64,000 nucleotides of DNA, from positions 558,001-622,000 of the forward strand of contig QYRS01000009.1 in assembly GCA_006503535.1 (NCBI GenBank). Reading direction: 5' to 3'. Position 1 is the first letter of the stretch, and each line of letters opens with the position of its first letter. Below, in pieces: positions 33,938 through 46,161 of this stretch. This stretch comes from Arthrinium phaeospermum (taxonomy: Eukaryota > Ascomycota > Sordariomycetes > Amphisphaeriales > Apiosporaceae). Made by a program: the position numbers and the translations under genes. The notes under the pieces are model-generated. The model saw only the letters and a program-made list of their open reading frames with translations. It had not been told where the DNA came from and did no database searches.

Positions 33938-34545
33938 ATGCAGTTCTTCGCCCTCATCACCTCCGCCCTCGTCGCCGTCGCGGCCGCCAGCCCCTGCGCG
34001 CCGCCCCGGCCGCCAACCCCGAGGCCCTCGCCCTGGCCCGCCGCGCCGAGGAGACCCAGGACGGCATCGCCAAGCTGCAGGAGGTCGGCCCCAAGCTGGC
34101 CGAGCTCCTCCAGGCCCTGGCCGACAAGCAGAACCCCAAGGTCGCCATGTTCGACGGCGAGGCCACCGACGACTTCAGCGTCCAGGCCGCCGACTTCAAG
34201 GTCCAGGACGTCATCCAGGACATCCTCAAGGCCGTCGGCGGCGAAGACGGCATCAAGAGCATCGTCAAGACCGTCGTGGGCCTCATCCCCGGCGCCTCCA
34301 ACTTCCAGGGCATTGTGGATAGCGCCCTCAACATCGTCCTGCCCCTCATCACTGGCGGCGCCAAGGGCAACGGCTCCGGCGCCGGCGCGAAGCCTACCGC
34401 TTCCGCCCCCGCCGCCGCGCCTGCTGCTCCTACTGCCTCGGCCGCGCCCGCTGCTACCTCGTCTGCTGCTGCCGCGCCTGCGCCTACTGCTTCCGCCAAG
34501 GCCAAGGCTTTCAACGTCGCTGTTGACGAGAGCTCTTACGTCTAA
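33938..34545 (+). CDS. Secreted Ala-rich protein, frame broken by one base
   Basis: The ATG at 33938 starts a good signal peptide (MQFFALITSALVAVAAASP). The frame carrying natural, C/G-ending codons then shifts: from about 34000 the coding frame is the one ending in TAA at 34543-34545. The shift lies at the C4 run 33991-33994; one more C would join them. The mature part has helices (EALALARRAEETQDGI, KLAELLQALADK), DDFSVQAADFKVQDVIQDIL and a long Ala/Pro/Thr/Ser tail like a cell-wall spacer. The strong 5' signals suggest a well-expressed wall or secreted protein. I recognise no family. It is either a sequence error or a recent null allele. Confidence 0.65.
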
Positions 34546-35085
34546 GGAGATTGGCATTCAGCAGTATCGACCGATGATGGTTGACTAAACAAATCACTTG
34601 TATACCCCCTTTTTCAATTCTGGAATCCTGTTGTGTGCGTGTACTTTGCATGGGATAGCTTCGGCTTTTGGCTTTTTCTTTCACTCTTACAACTATCAAA
34701 AGAACGTCTGGGTGTTGGGCGGAAGGGACGGGTTCCTGGTTCATGGGGAGGGGTATGGAGCCGCCGTTAGGAACAGCGAGGCTTACGATGTACATTACGC
34801 TGTCTCGGATCTAAATGAAAAGCGACCCCTTGTTCAAAACAAAAACATCTCATGATCCTAATGTGAACTGGGAAGGTGGTGACCAAATCTTTACTAGTAA
34901 CCAACCCAAAAACCAACAGATGCTCTCTGAGTAGATTTTATTAGCCAGCACTCCTGAATAGCTCGTGAAGTCCCAGGTGCAATAGTTTCACATGAGAATG
35001 GTCTCCTTGACCAGCCGAGTCTGGCTATTAGAAGAACGCTGCGGGGACTGGTTGAACCTGTTCGAAGGCAACCGGGGATGTTTTA
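34546..35085. other. Intergenic region
   Basis: No supported gene; 3' UTR space for the two convergent genes. Confidence 0.45.
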
Positions 35086-36533
35086 CTACGGCCCCGGCGA
35101 CGTGGCCATTCCGAGGGCCATTTTGTGCGCAATGCTACCCCACCCCTTGACGAATTTCGACTGTTGCTTCTTGACCCCCTGCTTCACCTGGGACGCTCCC
35201 TTTTGCACCTTGGTCGCCCCCTTCTGCACCTTGCTCACCCCCTTCTTCACCCCGCCCAGCACCTTGTCCACGTCGAAGGTCTTGGGCTTGCGCATGGCCT
35301 CGTAGCTCAGCTTCATCTTGCGCATCTGCTTGGTCACGCCCGGGTTGTCCAGCTCCATCAGGTCGTCCATGCTCTCGAGGCGCAGCTTGTTCTCGTCGAG
35401 CTCCACGCCGTCCATGTCGTCGAGCAAAGTCGGGTTGTCTCCCGAACTGCCGGCGCCACTGTTGTCGCCTCCGCCGGCCACCTGGCCGCCACCCTGGCCC
35501 GGGGGCTTCGCGCCCGACTGGCCCTTGCTCGAGGTTGAGTTGAAGTCCTGCTGGAAGACGGGCGGGGCGACGGCGACGGGGTCGTGGCTGAAGGGGTCCC
35601 TTTCGTTGTAGCCCGGCAGCTCGATGGCCAGGCAGCCCTGGTACTGGGACACCTCGACGGCCTGCTGCGCGCAGGCCGACGCCATGCGCCGGCGGTAGGC
35701 GTCGAAGTTGTAGTTCATCCGGAAGGGCCCGAGGATCCGGGCCAGGTCCGGGTCGTCGACGTCGACCTGGCCCAGGAACTTGGCGACGGCGACGCGCCGC
35801 AGGAACTCGCACACGATGGCGAACACCACGAGGCCCGTCGGCCGGTGGCCGTGCCGCTCGGGGATGTCCCGGTAGGTCAGGGTGTTCCGGAACGCGCCCT
35901 GGCCACCTCGATGTTGCCGTGGCTTAGGATGTCGGGGAGGCGGGCTTCGATGTCGGCCCGGCGCCGGGCGCGTTCCGGCTCGTACGGGTCGATGATGGAG
36001 ATGTAGTCCGCCAGGACCGCGCCTTCTTCCATGGCCTTGAGGTGGATGATGATGGCCACCCAGAAACTGTTGTCCTCGAACCCGCACATGAGCACAAAGA
36101 AATTGGCCTCCCGGGCGTTCACGAACATGTCGTGGTACTGTTCGTTGGGCCGTCTTTGAATAGCCGCGAGAGACTTTCTGTAGTCCCAATTCTTGCCGAA
36201 GAAGTCCCAGTTGGCAGGACGCACGCTGATCGCCACCTGGTGTAAGAGCTGGAGCGAGTTCCTTTCATACCGCAATGCCTCGACCATGCTCCGTATCGTC
36301 ACGGGCCTGTCCCTGGGCATCTACATGTTCAGCATGCCGCGGAGCGGCTTGACAAACTCCTTGAGATCCACAACGTTCGGGTTGCCCTCTTGCTTCCTCT
36401 TGGGCTAATGTTTGGTGAAGCCATCGGATGCGATATTCGCTTCTTTCGCTGTCGCCTTCTCCTGGAGTTCCTGGTAGGTATGAAGGTCATCGAGTGGCCT
36501 CAGGCTCCACGGATCTTCCTCTTGATCGTCCAT
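35086..36533 (-). pseudogene. Orphan gene with two in-frame TAG codons and a frame shift
   Basis: On the minus strand a coding-like frame runs from an ATG at 36533 (MDDQEEDPWSLRPLDDLHTY). It is interrupted by TAG at about 36407 (after GFTKH) and again at about 36323 (after RGMLNM), and continues as MPRDRPVTIRSMVEALRYER...NWDFFGKNWDYRKS. At the C3 run 35897-35899 it shifts by one base and goes on as GAFRNTLTYRDIP to TAG at 35086. Both TAGs could be CAG changed by C-to-T. The C-terminal part is Gly/Gln-rich, then basic with repeated KGV/KGA units. I know no family. An alternative is a shorter intact gene starting at 36320 with only the homopolymer error. Confidence 0.6.
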
Positions 36534-37451
36534 GATTTCGTTTGGCCTGTACTTGCACTTGTTCTTAGCGGGTTGTTTATGGTCCAATGCCTTTATCTAG
36601 AACGGGATGGTAATTGGAGATTTGCAAGATGAAGTTTCATGATGCCCCGACTCTTAAGAGACACTGGGGGGCGCATATAACAACCGCCGCGCCTACAAAG
36701 AAACGCGCTTCCGTACATTCGTGATCTCTTCATTGTGGGCGCTGCCTTGCGAGTCCGTCCAGTCTACAGGGAATGGCTGTGTTGGAAGGCGTATCCCATT
36801 GTACCTATTTTACCCACAAACGCTGTTTTTATCAAACACACAGAGGGCAGTTTATTTTTTCTCTTCCGTTTCTTTCTTTTGCCATCATCCGTGCACTATT
36901 ATTTAGTGCTGTTATGTTTGGGAAATGCCATCTATGAGCGTAGAGATATTTCGGAACCAGAAGGCGGTATTGGGGTTATGACCATGCCTGCCCCCTGAAA
37001 TACATCAGGCGTATCGCGACACCGGCAGCTACTCACTAACCTCTTTGGCCGCAGTTCCTTCTGTTACAATCCTGAGCAAGCGGTCGTATGGATCTACACG
37101 GGATATGGACTGTAAATTCAGCAATCAATCATTTAGCCGACGTCAATCGTGCACTCATCTACATTCAGCTGATTGGAGAACCTTAGTCCCGGAAAGTGGG
37201 ATGTGATGTCGATATTGGTTAGAGAAAATGCATACCGCAGACCCAAGCCGCCGTGATACCTGCAGCGACGAGCATGGGGACCTCTCTAACGCTCTCCTCT
37301 AGCCACAATAGGGCGACGCAACATGACAGACAGACAGACGAAATAAAATGCAGATGGTATACCGCCTCAGAGAACCACCCTGGATCTCCCCAACCAAACT
37401 CCTAAACACGCGTTCCCGATCCCTCCCGTGGAGATACATCCCCACGGGGGA
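36534..37451. other. Intergenic region
   Basis: No supported gene. It contains T-rich sequence around 36850-36900. Confidence 0.45.
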
Positions 37452-38012
37452 TTACTTCTTAGCCGCCGCCGCCTTATCCGCCGCCTCCTCCTCGGCCGCC
37501 TTCTCCGCATCCCTCGCCAGCTGCTCCTCGAGCTTCTTCATCCGCTCCTCGGCGCGCGCCCGCTTCTGCTGCTCCGCCTTGCGCCGGCCCTCCTCGCGCC
37601 GGTGCGCCACGATGTGCGGCAGCGTGCGCAGGACCTGCCAGAGTCCCTTGAAGCCCGCCGCGAGGTGCGAGAAGGCCTCGGCGAAGTGCGTCTTGGTCTC
37701 GGTGTAGTTGCTGCGCGCCGCCGTCGCGTGCTTTTTCGCCAGGTAATAGGCCCGCTCCGCCTTCTGCGCCTGGGCGTACTGGTCCGAGGCTTGCTGGCGC
37801 GTCTCCATCAGGGCCGTGATGGTCGCGGAGCGGTGGCGCTCGTGCTTGTTGCCCTTCTTGTTGTCATCCTGGTCGTCGCCGCCGTCCTCGCCTTCGGCGT
37901 CTTTGTTCTTGCCTTTGCCCTTCTTGTTCTTCTTAGACTTCTTGCTCTTAGCGCCTTCGCCAGACTCGAGGTCGACTTCCTCTTCCTCGTCTTTGGTCTT
38001 GCCCCAGGCCAT
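37452..38012 (-). CDS. Highly charged coiled-coil orphan protein
   Basis: A single exon of 186 codons starting at the ATG at 38012. The N-terminal third is mixed-charge and low complexity (KSKKSKKNKKGKGKNKD then GEDGGDDQDD). The middle is Gln/Ala-rich helix (METRQQASDQYAQAQKAERAYYLAKKHATAARS). The end is a long Lys/Glu/Ala coiled coil (EEQLARDAEKAAEEEAADK). C/G-ending codons and the absence of stops in a single frame support it as a real gene. No known domain is seen, and its function is unknown. Confidence 0.65.
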   Translation of the reverse strand: MAWGKTKDEEEEVDLESGEGAKSKKSKKNKKGKGKNKDAEGEDGGDDQDDNKKGNKHERHRSATITALMETRQQASDQYAQAQKAERAYYLAKKHATAARSNYTETKTHFAEAFSHLAAGFKGLWQVLRTLPHIVAHRREEGRRKAEQQKRARAEERMKKLEEQLARDAEKAAEEEAADKAAAAKK

Positions 38013-38939
38013 TGTTGGAAGGGTCGTAGTGGTTTTGTTGATATGAAAGAGTGTATTTGTGTGTATATGGGGTTATTGTATATGAGAAGTAGAGAGAGTG
38101 TGTGCGTCAAGCTCAGGGTATCACGTGTACGCGTGCAGCGTGGGTATCTTGGTAGTCGTAAGGTGGGAAAGGGAAGGCTGATGACAACGAGTGTGTAGAT
38201 CTTGATATCAAGTCTAAGTGTCCAACCCAGCGCCGCTGTGTGTTTAAAAAGAAGGGTATATGAGAAAAAGAAAGAATGCAAAGCTGTTGGATGAGAGAGA
38301 ACCTGGGCCCGGAGAGGGCGGTATTGGACCTGATATAGCTAAAGGGGTTGAGGTTGATGATCTTCAGCTAGCGCAGCGAGAATAAGAAACATCGCGAAAA
38401 GATCCTCATGCGCATTTCCGCAACGCAAATGATGGTGTTTCCCATATACCACCGCATTGGCTCTAAGACACTAGCGCAGGGGCGCTTTTGGCTGCATTGA
38501 ATGTTAGGGGTCTAGTAGGCCAAAAAGCTCAGACGCCATCCTGGTAGGGGGCCATCAACGCGAAACCGACCAGTGCCCACAATTTGCGGTCTCATGCGAA
38601 AAGCCGCGATTGGGAATGATGCAAAAGATGCCGCCGTTCTGGCATGTTTGATGCTGCCGACCACCTCCTGCTCGACTTCGGAGCAGTCCCGGCGGCAAGG
38701 CCGGGTGAGCGGAGTCTGTTTCGGCCAATTGATTCAAACAAATGATGCATAGATTGACATGGAGGTCCGCCGCTAGCCGTGATCGTCGCGTATTGACTGG
38801 GGTCGATGCCTCTTCGACCGGAATGCCTTCGTTTTTCTCACCAGGGGCACCCTTTCTGGCCCTTGGTCGGTTTCACTGGGAGCCCTTCATGAACATGTAT
38901 CATCAGCGTTTCTCCCAGTTGCCAGGACTGCCGAGAACT
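38013..38939. other. Intergenic region
   Basis: No supported gene; promoter of the coiled-coil gene on its left side. Confidence 0.4.
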
Positions 38940-39384
38940 AGGTCGCTTTTCGTTCGCCCATCCCACAGCTAACTGTACGGCCAATAGACAGGAACCCACG
39001 TGCTCGTCGAAGAGGATGCCGGCGGACAGCTTGTCGATGCGACTGTCGGGCGATGTGAGGACCCCTCGGATGCCAGCCTGGTCGGGCTTCGTGTTGCCGG
39101 GGTATTGTGAGTGCATGATGACGCGGTCGGCCACCCAGAAGGTCTGCTCGGCGTCCTCACCGCGGCCGACATCAAGCACCTCTCCCGCTGGGTCCACGTT
39201 CGGGGTCACGGGCTACTCGATGATGAAGGCGGCGCAGGCCTGCTTCTTCCAGTCGACGGCGACGATGGTCATGTCATGGCCTTGGCCTTGATCCGCAGCT
39301 CTCCCGCGCCCGGGGCTCCAGAGTCGCGAACGCGCACCGGGGTGTCTGGGCCTTGCCATTGAGGGAGTGCCTTCTTTCAGTCAT
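38940..39384 (-). pseudogene. Remnant of a GroES-like medium-chain dehydrogenase/reductase
   Basis: Read across frames on the minus strand from an ATG at 39384, the sequence follows the N-terminal catalytic domain of the zinc-type alcohol dehydrogenase/enoyl-reductase (MDR) family: QWQGPDTPVRV, GAPGAGELRIKAKAM, VAVDWKKQACAAFIIE, then PVTPNVDPAGEVLDVG, VADRVIMHSQYPG and ILFDE. It has a frame change within the first ten codons, another after KAM, and a TAG where the family usually has Tyr. It stops after about 140 residues, and the Rossmann domain is missing. It is dead on several counts, unlike the single-base breaks elsewhere. Confidence 0.65.
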
Positions 39385-40000
39385 ACGGGTCCATTGATAG
39401 GTATTGCCGAGACACATTTGGGTCAGCGACACACAAGGGACAGAAGCTCCTAGCCGACGTTATTTGGAGAAGCACCATGCGTCGTGCGACCCCGAATGGC
39501 TGATCACGTATCGGAATCTGTCATCTCCAGACGATGACCCGTGCGGTGGGAATTTCGTTGCCGCCGCCTTGAATGAGATGGCGTACCCAGGCGTGCTGTC
39601 TACCAAGACGGACGGGACCGGCAGTGCTGGGATGAAGCATCATCAGATACCTCATCACTGCTTCGAGGGGTTGCGACCCAGAGGCAATTGCGACGACGAG
39701 CCTAAGCCCTGATGCCCATGACTGCTACGCCGCAGACACTGCCTCGGCGACCCACATTTGCTTCACTCGTATGATAGGTACTCCGATATGCAGGGTGGAA
39801 GAGTTTCGTGAGGGGTTCTATCTGGTTGCAACCGAGAACGTTGGAGAACACTGGTTCCCTACCTTCTGTGGAACACTTCAATCGAAAACACGACACTGGG
39901 AACCAATATCGTAGAAGTACAAGAGAACACCATTGGCGATTCTTCAGACTGTGGTCACCAGGGCTCCGCATATTCTAGACGCTATCCTCCCCCCACCAAG
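39385..40000. other. Intergenic region
   Basis: No supported gene; upstream region of the NmrA-like gene. Open frames here start only with TTG. Confidence 0.4.
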
Positions 40001-41263
40001 ATGCCGAAGGTTTTCATGTAGGTCCATCCCCCGCGCTAGAATGCCACAGCCACCATGCGATGCGCGATTTCGCTCGTCCCTGACACTAGTCTACCTAATC
40101 TAGCATGGGCGGGACGGGCCACATCGGCGGCGCGATCCTCGATCTGCTGGTTGGGTCGCGCCCCGAAGTGGAGGTCCAAGTCCTGGCCCGGGACGAGCAG
40201 AAGGCGGCCAAGGTCGCGGCCAAGTACCCGCGGGTGCAATGCGTGGTCGGGGATTTCGCCAGCTTGGAGCTGATTGAGGCTACGTGCCGCGGCGTCGACA
40301 TCGTCATCAATGCGGGGCCGGACATCACGCATGACGAGACGTTCAAGGCGGTCCTGCGGGGACTGCAGAGCCGCGAGGGCGGTGACGTGAAGCCGTACTT
40401 CATACACACGTCGGGCGCGTACTTGATCTGCGACTTGCGGGAGCCCGGTGGCGTCAAGGGGGAGAAAGTGTGGGATGACATCGAAGACAACGAGCAGCTG
40501 GTCTCGATGCCGGATACGGCCGTCCACCGAGTCACTGACAAGGTACGTCTGGTCATGCAATGCGACATGAGAATGTCAATCACACCACGCATCTAATACA
40601 TCCGCGCAGCTGGTGCTGTCGGCTTCGCCTCACGTCAATGTGGCCATCCTATCGCCGGCCGGCGTGACCGGCATCAGCCCGTCAGTGGGACACCCGCTCC
40701 CGATCACGATGCCCGCGTTGTTCCAATGCGTGCGAGCCTTCCGCTCGTCCTTCATGATCGGCGAGGGCGCCAACGCCGTAGGCATGATCCACGTGCGAGA
40801 CTTCGCGCGCATGTACATGATACTCATTGACGACGCCCTCGCCACCCTCACGGGCACCAACAAGCCTGACTCTTCGCCGCCGCCACCTTTCCCGCTTTGG
40901 GGTGAGAAAGCATATTACTTCGCCTCCGCCGTCGACACGGTCTACCGACGCGACTGGTTCGCGGGCCTCGCCCCGCTGCTGGAAAAACACGGTGTCGTGA
41001 GCAGCCGCGAGGTGAAATCCGTCACCACGGCCGAGGTCGCGCGCCGCGTGCTATTCGGGGACAACTACGATCCGGACGCGCCGCCGCCGCCGGCAGACAG
41101 CTGGGCCACGCACATCGCGCACGGCCTGGGGGCCAACCTGCGCGTCCGGGCGTCCCGGATGCGGGCGCTGGGGTGGGAGCCCGAGTTCGTGACCTTCATG
41201 GAGACGATGGACGAGGTCATACCGGCGTACATCGAGTGGGAGAACATGAACGCGGCCAAGTAA
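40001..41263 (+). CDS. NmrA-like / atypical SDR NAD(P)-binding protein
   Basis: Three exons (40001-40017, 40104-40542, 40610-41263) give 369 residues. The first exon is only 17 nt (MPKVF + 2 nt). Removing the 86-nt intron rebuilds the dinucleotide-binding motif MPKVFIMGGTGHIGG (GxxGxxG). Later landmarks are VVGDFASLELIEATCRGVDIVINAG, FIHTSGAYLICD and VNVAILSPAGVTGISP. These fit extended/atypical short-chain dehydrogenases of the NAD(P)-epimerase/NmrA sort. No YxxxK pair is obvious, so a sensor or non-classical reductase role is possible. The rest of the protein has C-terminal helices (TTAEVARRVLFG, HIAHGLGANLRVRASRM). Confidence 0.85.
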
Positions 41264-44200
41264 GTGATGGGGCTGTGGGGAGATTGGAGGGTGGCTCTCC
41301 GGACCATCGCGGCGCGGCGCAGCGCAGTACGAGTGAATGTAGAAAGTCTCCGCATGCTGTGCTCGGTTACATGGTGAATGAGAATGATTACCTAATGGAC
41401 ATCGTTCGATTCGACCACGCTTGCGGTCGTTTGCGCTGATATCAGCATATCACGAGCGAGGCTAGAATCGAAATGCTCAGCTGCGGGCGCCGTCTGGGTA
41501 TGGAGCGGTATGGGAGTACGTACACGGGGATAATGCCATCGCGATAACGTGATGACCCGCCGTCTTACGTACTCACACATGTCAGGCTCTACGCGAGCCG
41601 GACGGGCACGTGGAACGTGAGCAATAGCAACATGGAAGGAAGCGATGCTGGATCTGAGAGGATGGTGGCAATCTACATGTAGCTTGGGGAATTGCCCCAG
41701 TCAGTCGAGGGTCACGAACATCGAACATTCCACAACGACTTCAAACATGTAACAGCAAGTGACTTGGATGGAGCGATAGGCAGGCATGGATCGTGATCAG
41801 CTGAACACCCTCGCCGCGATCGACTCTGGAAAATCCTGGCCGAATGGCAATACTTCGACTTGGCAAGCCGAGACTCGCAAGCTTGGGGGCCGGATCAAGA
41901 GACGACTCTCTCCATTCTCGTTTACTGACGTGGCCGCTCTTTGAAGCGTGTACGGTCCCTGAATCACAAGAGAGCCTTGCAACATCGGGGTGTTCCGATA
42001 GTAACACACATGACGATACGATCGGCGAAACAAGACAATGCGTATTGCGCATTCATCTCAACAGTTCAATTGCGCGTGCAAAAGAACATCTGCCGCATGT
42101 TGGATCAGGCTGAGAGTTAAAGCGCAGACGCAGCGTCAGAAAGAATGATGTCGTTGTTTCCCATTCAGCCGCAATATCGGACATTACCGCTGCAATAGAT
42201 TGCTCGGCTCTGCGGGGTGGAGGGTGGGTGGTGGTTGTTCGCAGGGCACAGCCGCCATCATCATCATCCCGGCAGCGCGAAAGGGAAAAACAGGGATGGG
42301 GGTGTTTGTCGCACACGAACTGTTGTCCCGTTCCAAAAATCTGCCTTGCGCTTGGCGGTGGGGATCCGGGAGAGTAGGGCTGAATCCACTCGGCTTGTGC
42401 GTATGGATTAGCAATCAGGACTTGCCACAACACCATGGAGGGTGTATGCGACATTGGAAATCTGCAAGACGATGCTCTTCCCGTCCGACTGAGATTGCCT
42501 CCTACGCGGTGTAGTAAAAGCGACGCAGGCGGCCTCCGAGGAAGGATTGAGAGGCGGCGCAGGAGGCGTAGGAGAAGAACGAAAGTGCTGACTGCATGCA
42601 ATTGGGGGCCGTCGTTGAAGAGGCCGTAAGAAGGTAGCTCCGTCAGTCTGGGGCAATTGACTTACTACATCCGTACGATTGGGGAGGCACAGGCAAGTCA
42701 GGAACCAAAAGTGATCATGCGCGACATGGGGGGAGATAACCAAGCAAACGACCCATGCATCGATTGCTCCGAAAGGATTGACGAGAGGCTGACGCGGCAG
42801 TCTTTTCGACAAGTATTGGAATGCGTGTATGCGTGAGTTGTCGTCTTCAGTTTGGCGGTGTCGGTAGGACTTTACAATCTAGAACCTCCAACAGGTGACG
42901 TTGGTTGTAGCAGGCAGCGGGATAGTAGTAGCTGGAATGGATTGTCATGTAGGACTTGGGAGCGGATTGTGTACACGACTCCTGGTCGTCGGGACATTGC
43001 TTGCATTATGGCCGACACTTCGGCCGACGAGAGAGCGGCTAATGGATACGTGAGGTGTTTCAGGGTCAGGCAGGAGTCACTTTTTCCACTTCAGCACCAG
43101 CGTGCGTCTGGTCAGCTCAGCAGGGAGGTTTGGGAACAGACAAGCGCTGCACGCGGGAATGGAACTCCATGGGCGGTAGCCATTCAGGCGCCTGGGATTT
43201 CCGGAATTCCACAGACGCGGCCCAGCAAAACCAGGCAACCGTAGGCAAAAACCCCACTGCGACTTTTCCACTGCAGCAGTCAATTGAACTGGTCAAAATT
43301 GTTTGAACCGATCCTGACTGACTCGGGAATCCAGCTTCAGTCAAATCAGGGTTGGCATGCATGGAGACAATCCGGATTCAAGGTATGCAACTATGACGAG
43401 AGCACTATGTCTCGCATATCTCGAGTCGGGTCAATTGTAGTCAATCTGGGTTGGAACCCTTGGAAGCGTTATCTCTGGGTTGTGGCAGTGAGCTGCAGCT
43501 GAACGGATAGTCCAGTCTGCTATTGTCCGCGCGCTGTTTTGCATCGTGGCGGGGCGCGCAGACAAGCATCACTTCCTACAAGCTCTTTTTTGCACTGCCG
43601 CAGTGAGCTTCTAGCCTATGACGATAAACCAAGTTTGGTGGGCAAGGTGAGTAATCCGGGCTGCCCACTTGGTGTGCCAAAGATTGGCCGTCCCCTGCGT
43701 CTGGAGACGACGGGAAGGGGGGAGTGCCGTCGAACCAGTCGATCGAACCACCGGCGAGAGGCCAAACCAGTCTGCCAGTCAGTCCCTCGTCGACCCGATT
43801 TGCTTGCTTGCGCATGCTTGGGCGGTGGGAAGGGTGTATGCGCAACATTTTTGTCGCAGATTCCAGTGACCAACCACTACTGCACCTAACGACTGCAGTA
43901 GCCCCAAATTGATCTAGAGGCATGCGAGCTGCGGAAATCCAATGATGACTCAATTGACCATTCATTCGGCGAAGGAAATCAATCGCATCACGGCACAAAA
44001 AATACGTCAAGTGATTGCATTGAATTGCATCCAGCAGCAGAGCTACAGGGCTACTGGACAGGCAATCCCGAGTCGAGAGTCCGAACCGTCGGGAGAAAGA
44101 TTGGATGATCAGCGGAACTGATGAAACGCGCAATTCAATCTGTCAATTTCTATTTTTGCGACGTTGGCGACCGGGGCCCGTCCCAATCCATTGATCGCCC

Positions 44201-45322
44201 GTCAGTGGTTGCCTATTAGCATTACCCGCGCGCTGGTAATCGCGGGGGGAGGTCAAGTCAAGAGGTGTGCACGGGCTGCCTCATGGCAGGCCATCCGTTT
44301 CGTTTCGCAATACCCAACCGTCGGATCGTTCTCTGGTCGCGGCTTGATCCATGGACGACCAAGCCGAACCTCTCCTGCAAGTCGAGCTTTGTCGCTTGGT
44401 TCCCTCCTGTCAGCTTGACCTTGCGAAATCCGCTTTGGGGCATGGGGAAGAGAGGCTTGGAGTCAACGGCTACGATGAAAGACACCCCATGAGGTTTGCT
44501 AAGCCTCTGAGCTGAACAACCGCCATTGGCTCAATTGCCAGGGCCTCCTAGGACTCTCTCCGCGCTTACCCCTTTCAGTCGGAAATGGTCCCCGCCCGTG
44601 AATCATTCCAATCATCAGCCTCTTCGGCGGCCAGACTTGTTCTAGCGTATGGGCGCTGCCGTCGCTCTAAGAGCATTGGCCGGGAGCACACCCTTGTAAA
44701 GAAGGCAGGCAGGCAGCGATCATGCCTCTCCACAAGCCACACTCGCAGCTTACACCCCTACCCCACTACGACAGAGCTGGGTCAGGGTGCGCCGGCCTGC
44801 AGTCGTACATTGCTTTGTACTAGTGCTTGCATCGCAGGAGACAAAAAACTCCTGGGAAAGATTCCGTACGTCGAAACCACGGCCTATCCACATATAAGGC
44901 AGCAGAGCCCCCCTCGAGATCTTGTTCATGTTGTCTTAGATTCACTCCATCTAGCATCTTCCCATACTACCATCTCTGGACTATATATCCTACCTCATAC
45001 CCCAAGCTTGGCCAGGCAACCAACACCCTTCCAAGCCCTGCTACAATTCCCATCCATCCCACCTTGACCCCACCACGACATCTCCTTTCCCCGATGTCAT
45101 GCATCGATTGAACCACAGGGACCAACAACAAAAACACTTCCTCGTATCCGACACAGTCGATTGATGATATAGCTGTGGCTTCTTCGATACCTAGAGTCAC
45201 CATCAACAACACTTTGAACAACACCAAACGCAACCGCGACGCCCACGTCCGTCACTGCACCTGTAATTATCCAACCAGAACTACCTCAGGCTCGGCGACC
45301 TTCTTGCCGACCCAACGACACA
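41264..45322. other. 4-kb gene-poor region
   Basis: No gene can be supported. Open frames are short, overlap on both strands and lack shared codon bias. The last 300 bp before 45323 are CT/CA-rich with a TATATAT at about 44984, the probable promoter and leader of the next gene. CAATTG-containing segments recur around 43260-44150 without a clear repeat unit. Confidence 0.45.
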
Positions 45323-46161
45323 ATGTGTGAGAAGCACTACTACTACACCCAGAGGGGTGCCCAGCTCCAGACGGAGCGGGAGGTCAAGCTGTGTGTCAAC
45401 TCCCACCACAGCCGGCCTTGCCGACAAACCGTGGACTTCCACCACAACCGCGACGAGAGGCGGGGCGCTTTCCCACCCTCACCACCCCTTTCCGACACCG
45501 ACTTCGTGTACTCTGGCAGCGAGGGCGATCGCTCGCACAAGAGACGCTCTGGCTCATCCTACCCTGCCGCTGGTGTCGAGATTGGCCGCCGGTCGTCTCA
45601 ACGGCGCCGGAGCGTGGTGATCGAAGACCCATACCGAGCTGCCACACCACCCGCCTACTACGGCACCTCACCTTCCCGGCGCCCAGGCGTACACATTGAG
45701 ATCAGCAGCACCCGGTCACCACATAGCAACTCCAGCTACCGCAGCAGCCCCAACTCCAGCCGCGTCGGCACCGTCGGCAGCAACATGTCGACGGAGGAGG
45801 AGCGCCTCCTTAAGCTGGAGCGCGACATGGCCAAGGCCAAGGAGGCCATCCGCCGACAGCAAGTCAAGACCAAGATTGAGCGCCAGAACGAGGCCATCGC
45901 GAGCCGCCCTGCTGTACCCCGGCGCCTCGCCCCTACCGTCGCGGCTCCGTCTCAATCCCTCCACCCGTCGACCAGCTCACAGACGCGATGAAGCACGTGC
46001 GTATAAGCAGCACCGAGCAGCTAGAGCGCGAGCGCCGTCGCAAGGAACGGCGCGCGCAGGAGGAGGAGGATGCGGCTCAGCGTGACCGACTTCGGGCGCG
46101 CATGGAGCGCAGGAACTCTACTGCGATGTACGATGATACACGCTACAGACGGCACTATTAA
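45323..46161 (+). CDS. Fungal Arg/Ser-rich coiled protein, frame broken by one base
   Basis: The ATG at 45323 opens MCEKHYYYTQRG, the start of a family common in filamentous ascomycetes (MCE-H-Y...), followed by a Ser/Arg/Pro-rich disordered region and a coiled segment (EEERLLKLERDMAKAKEAIRR). In this frame it stops at 45991. Another frame carries the usual C-terminal part: VSIPPPVDQLTDAMKHVRI, then ERERRRKERRAQEEED, ending YDDTRYRRHY with TAA at 46159-46161. The switch lies at the C4 run 45917-45920, and one extra C joins the frames. The function of the family is unknown. I think the gene is intact and the base missing. Confidence 0.7.

Noticed and set aside
33850..34557. Long minus-strand frame opposite the secreted protein
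   Set aside because: It is a shadow of a GC-rich coding strand; the plus strand has a signal peptide, promoter signals and proper codon bias.
39404..39712. 102-codon plus-strand frame
   Set aside because: It starts with TTG, has no family similarity, and lies in the promoter of the NmrA-like gene.
41400..41415. B-box-like GTTCGATTC in the gene-poor region
   Set aside because: No stems can be formed with flanking sequence, so it is a chance match.
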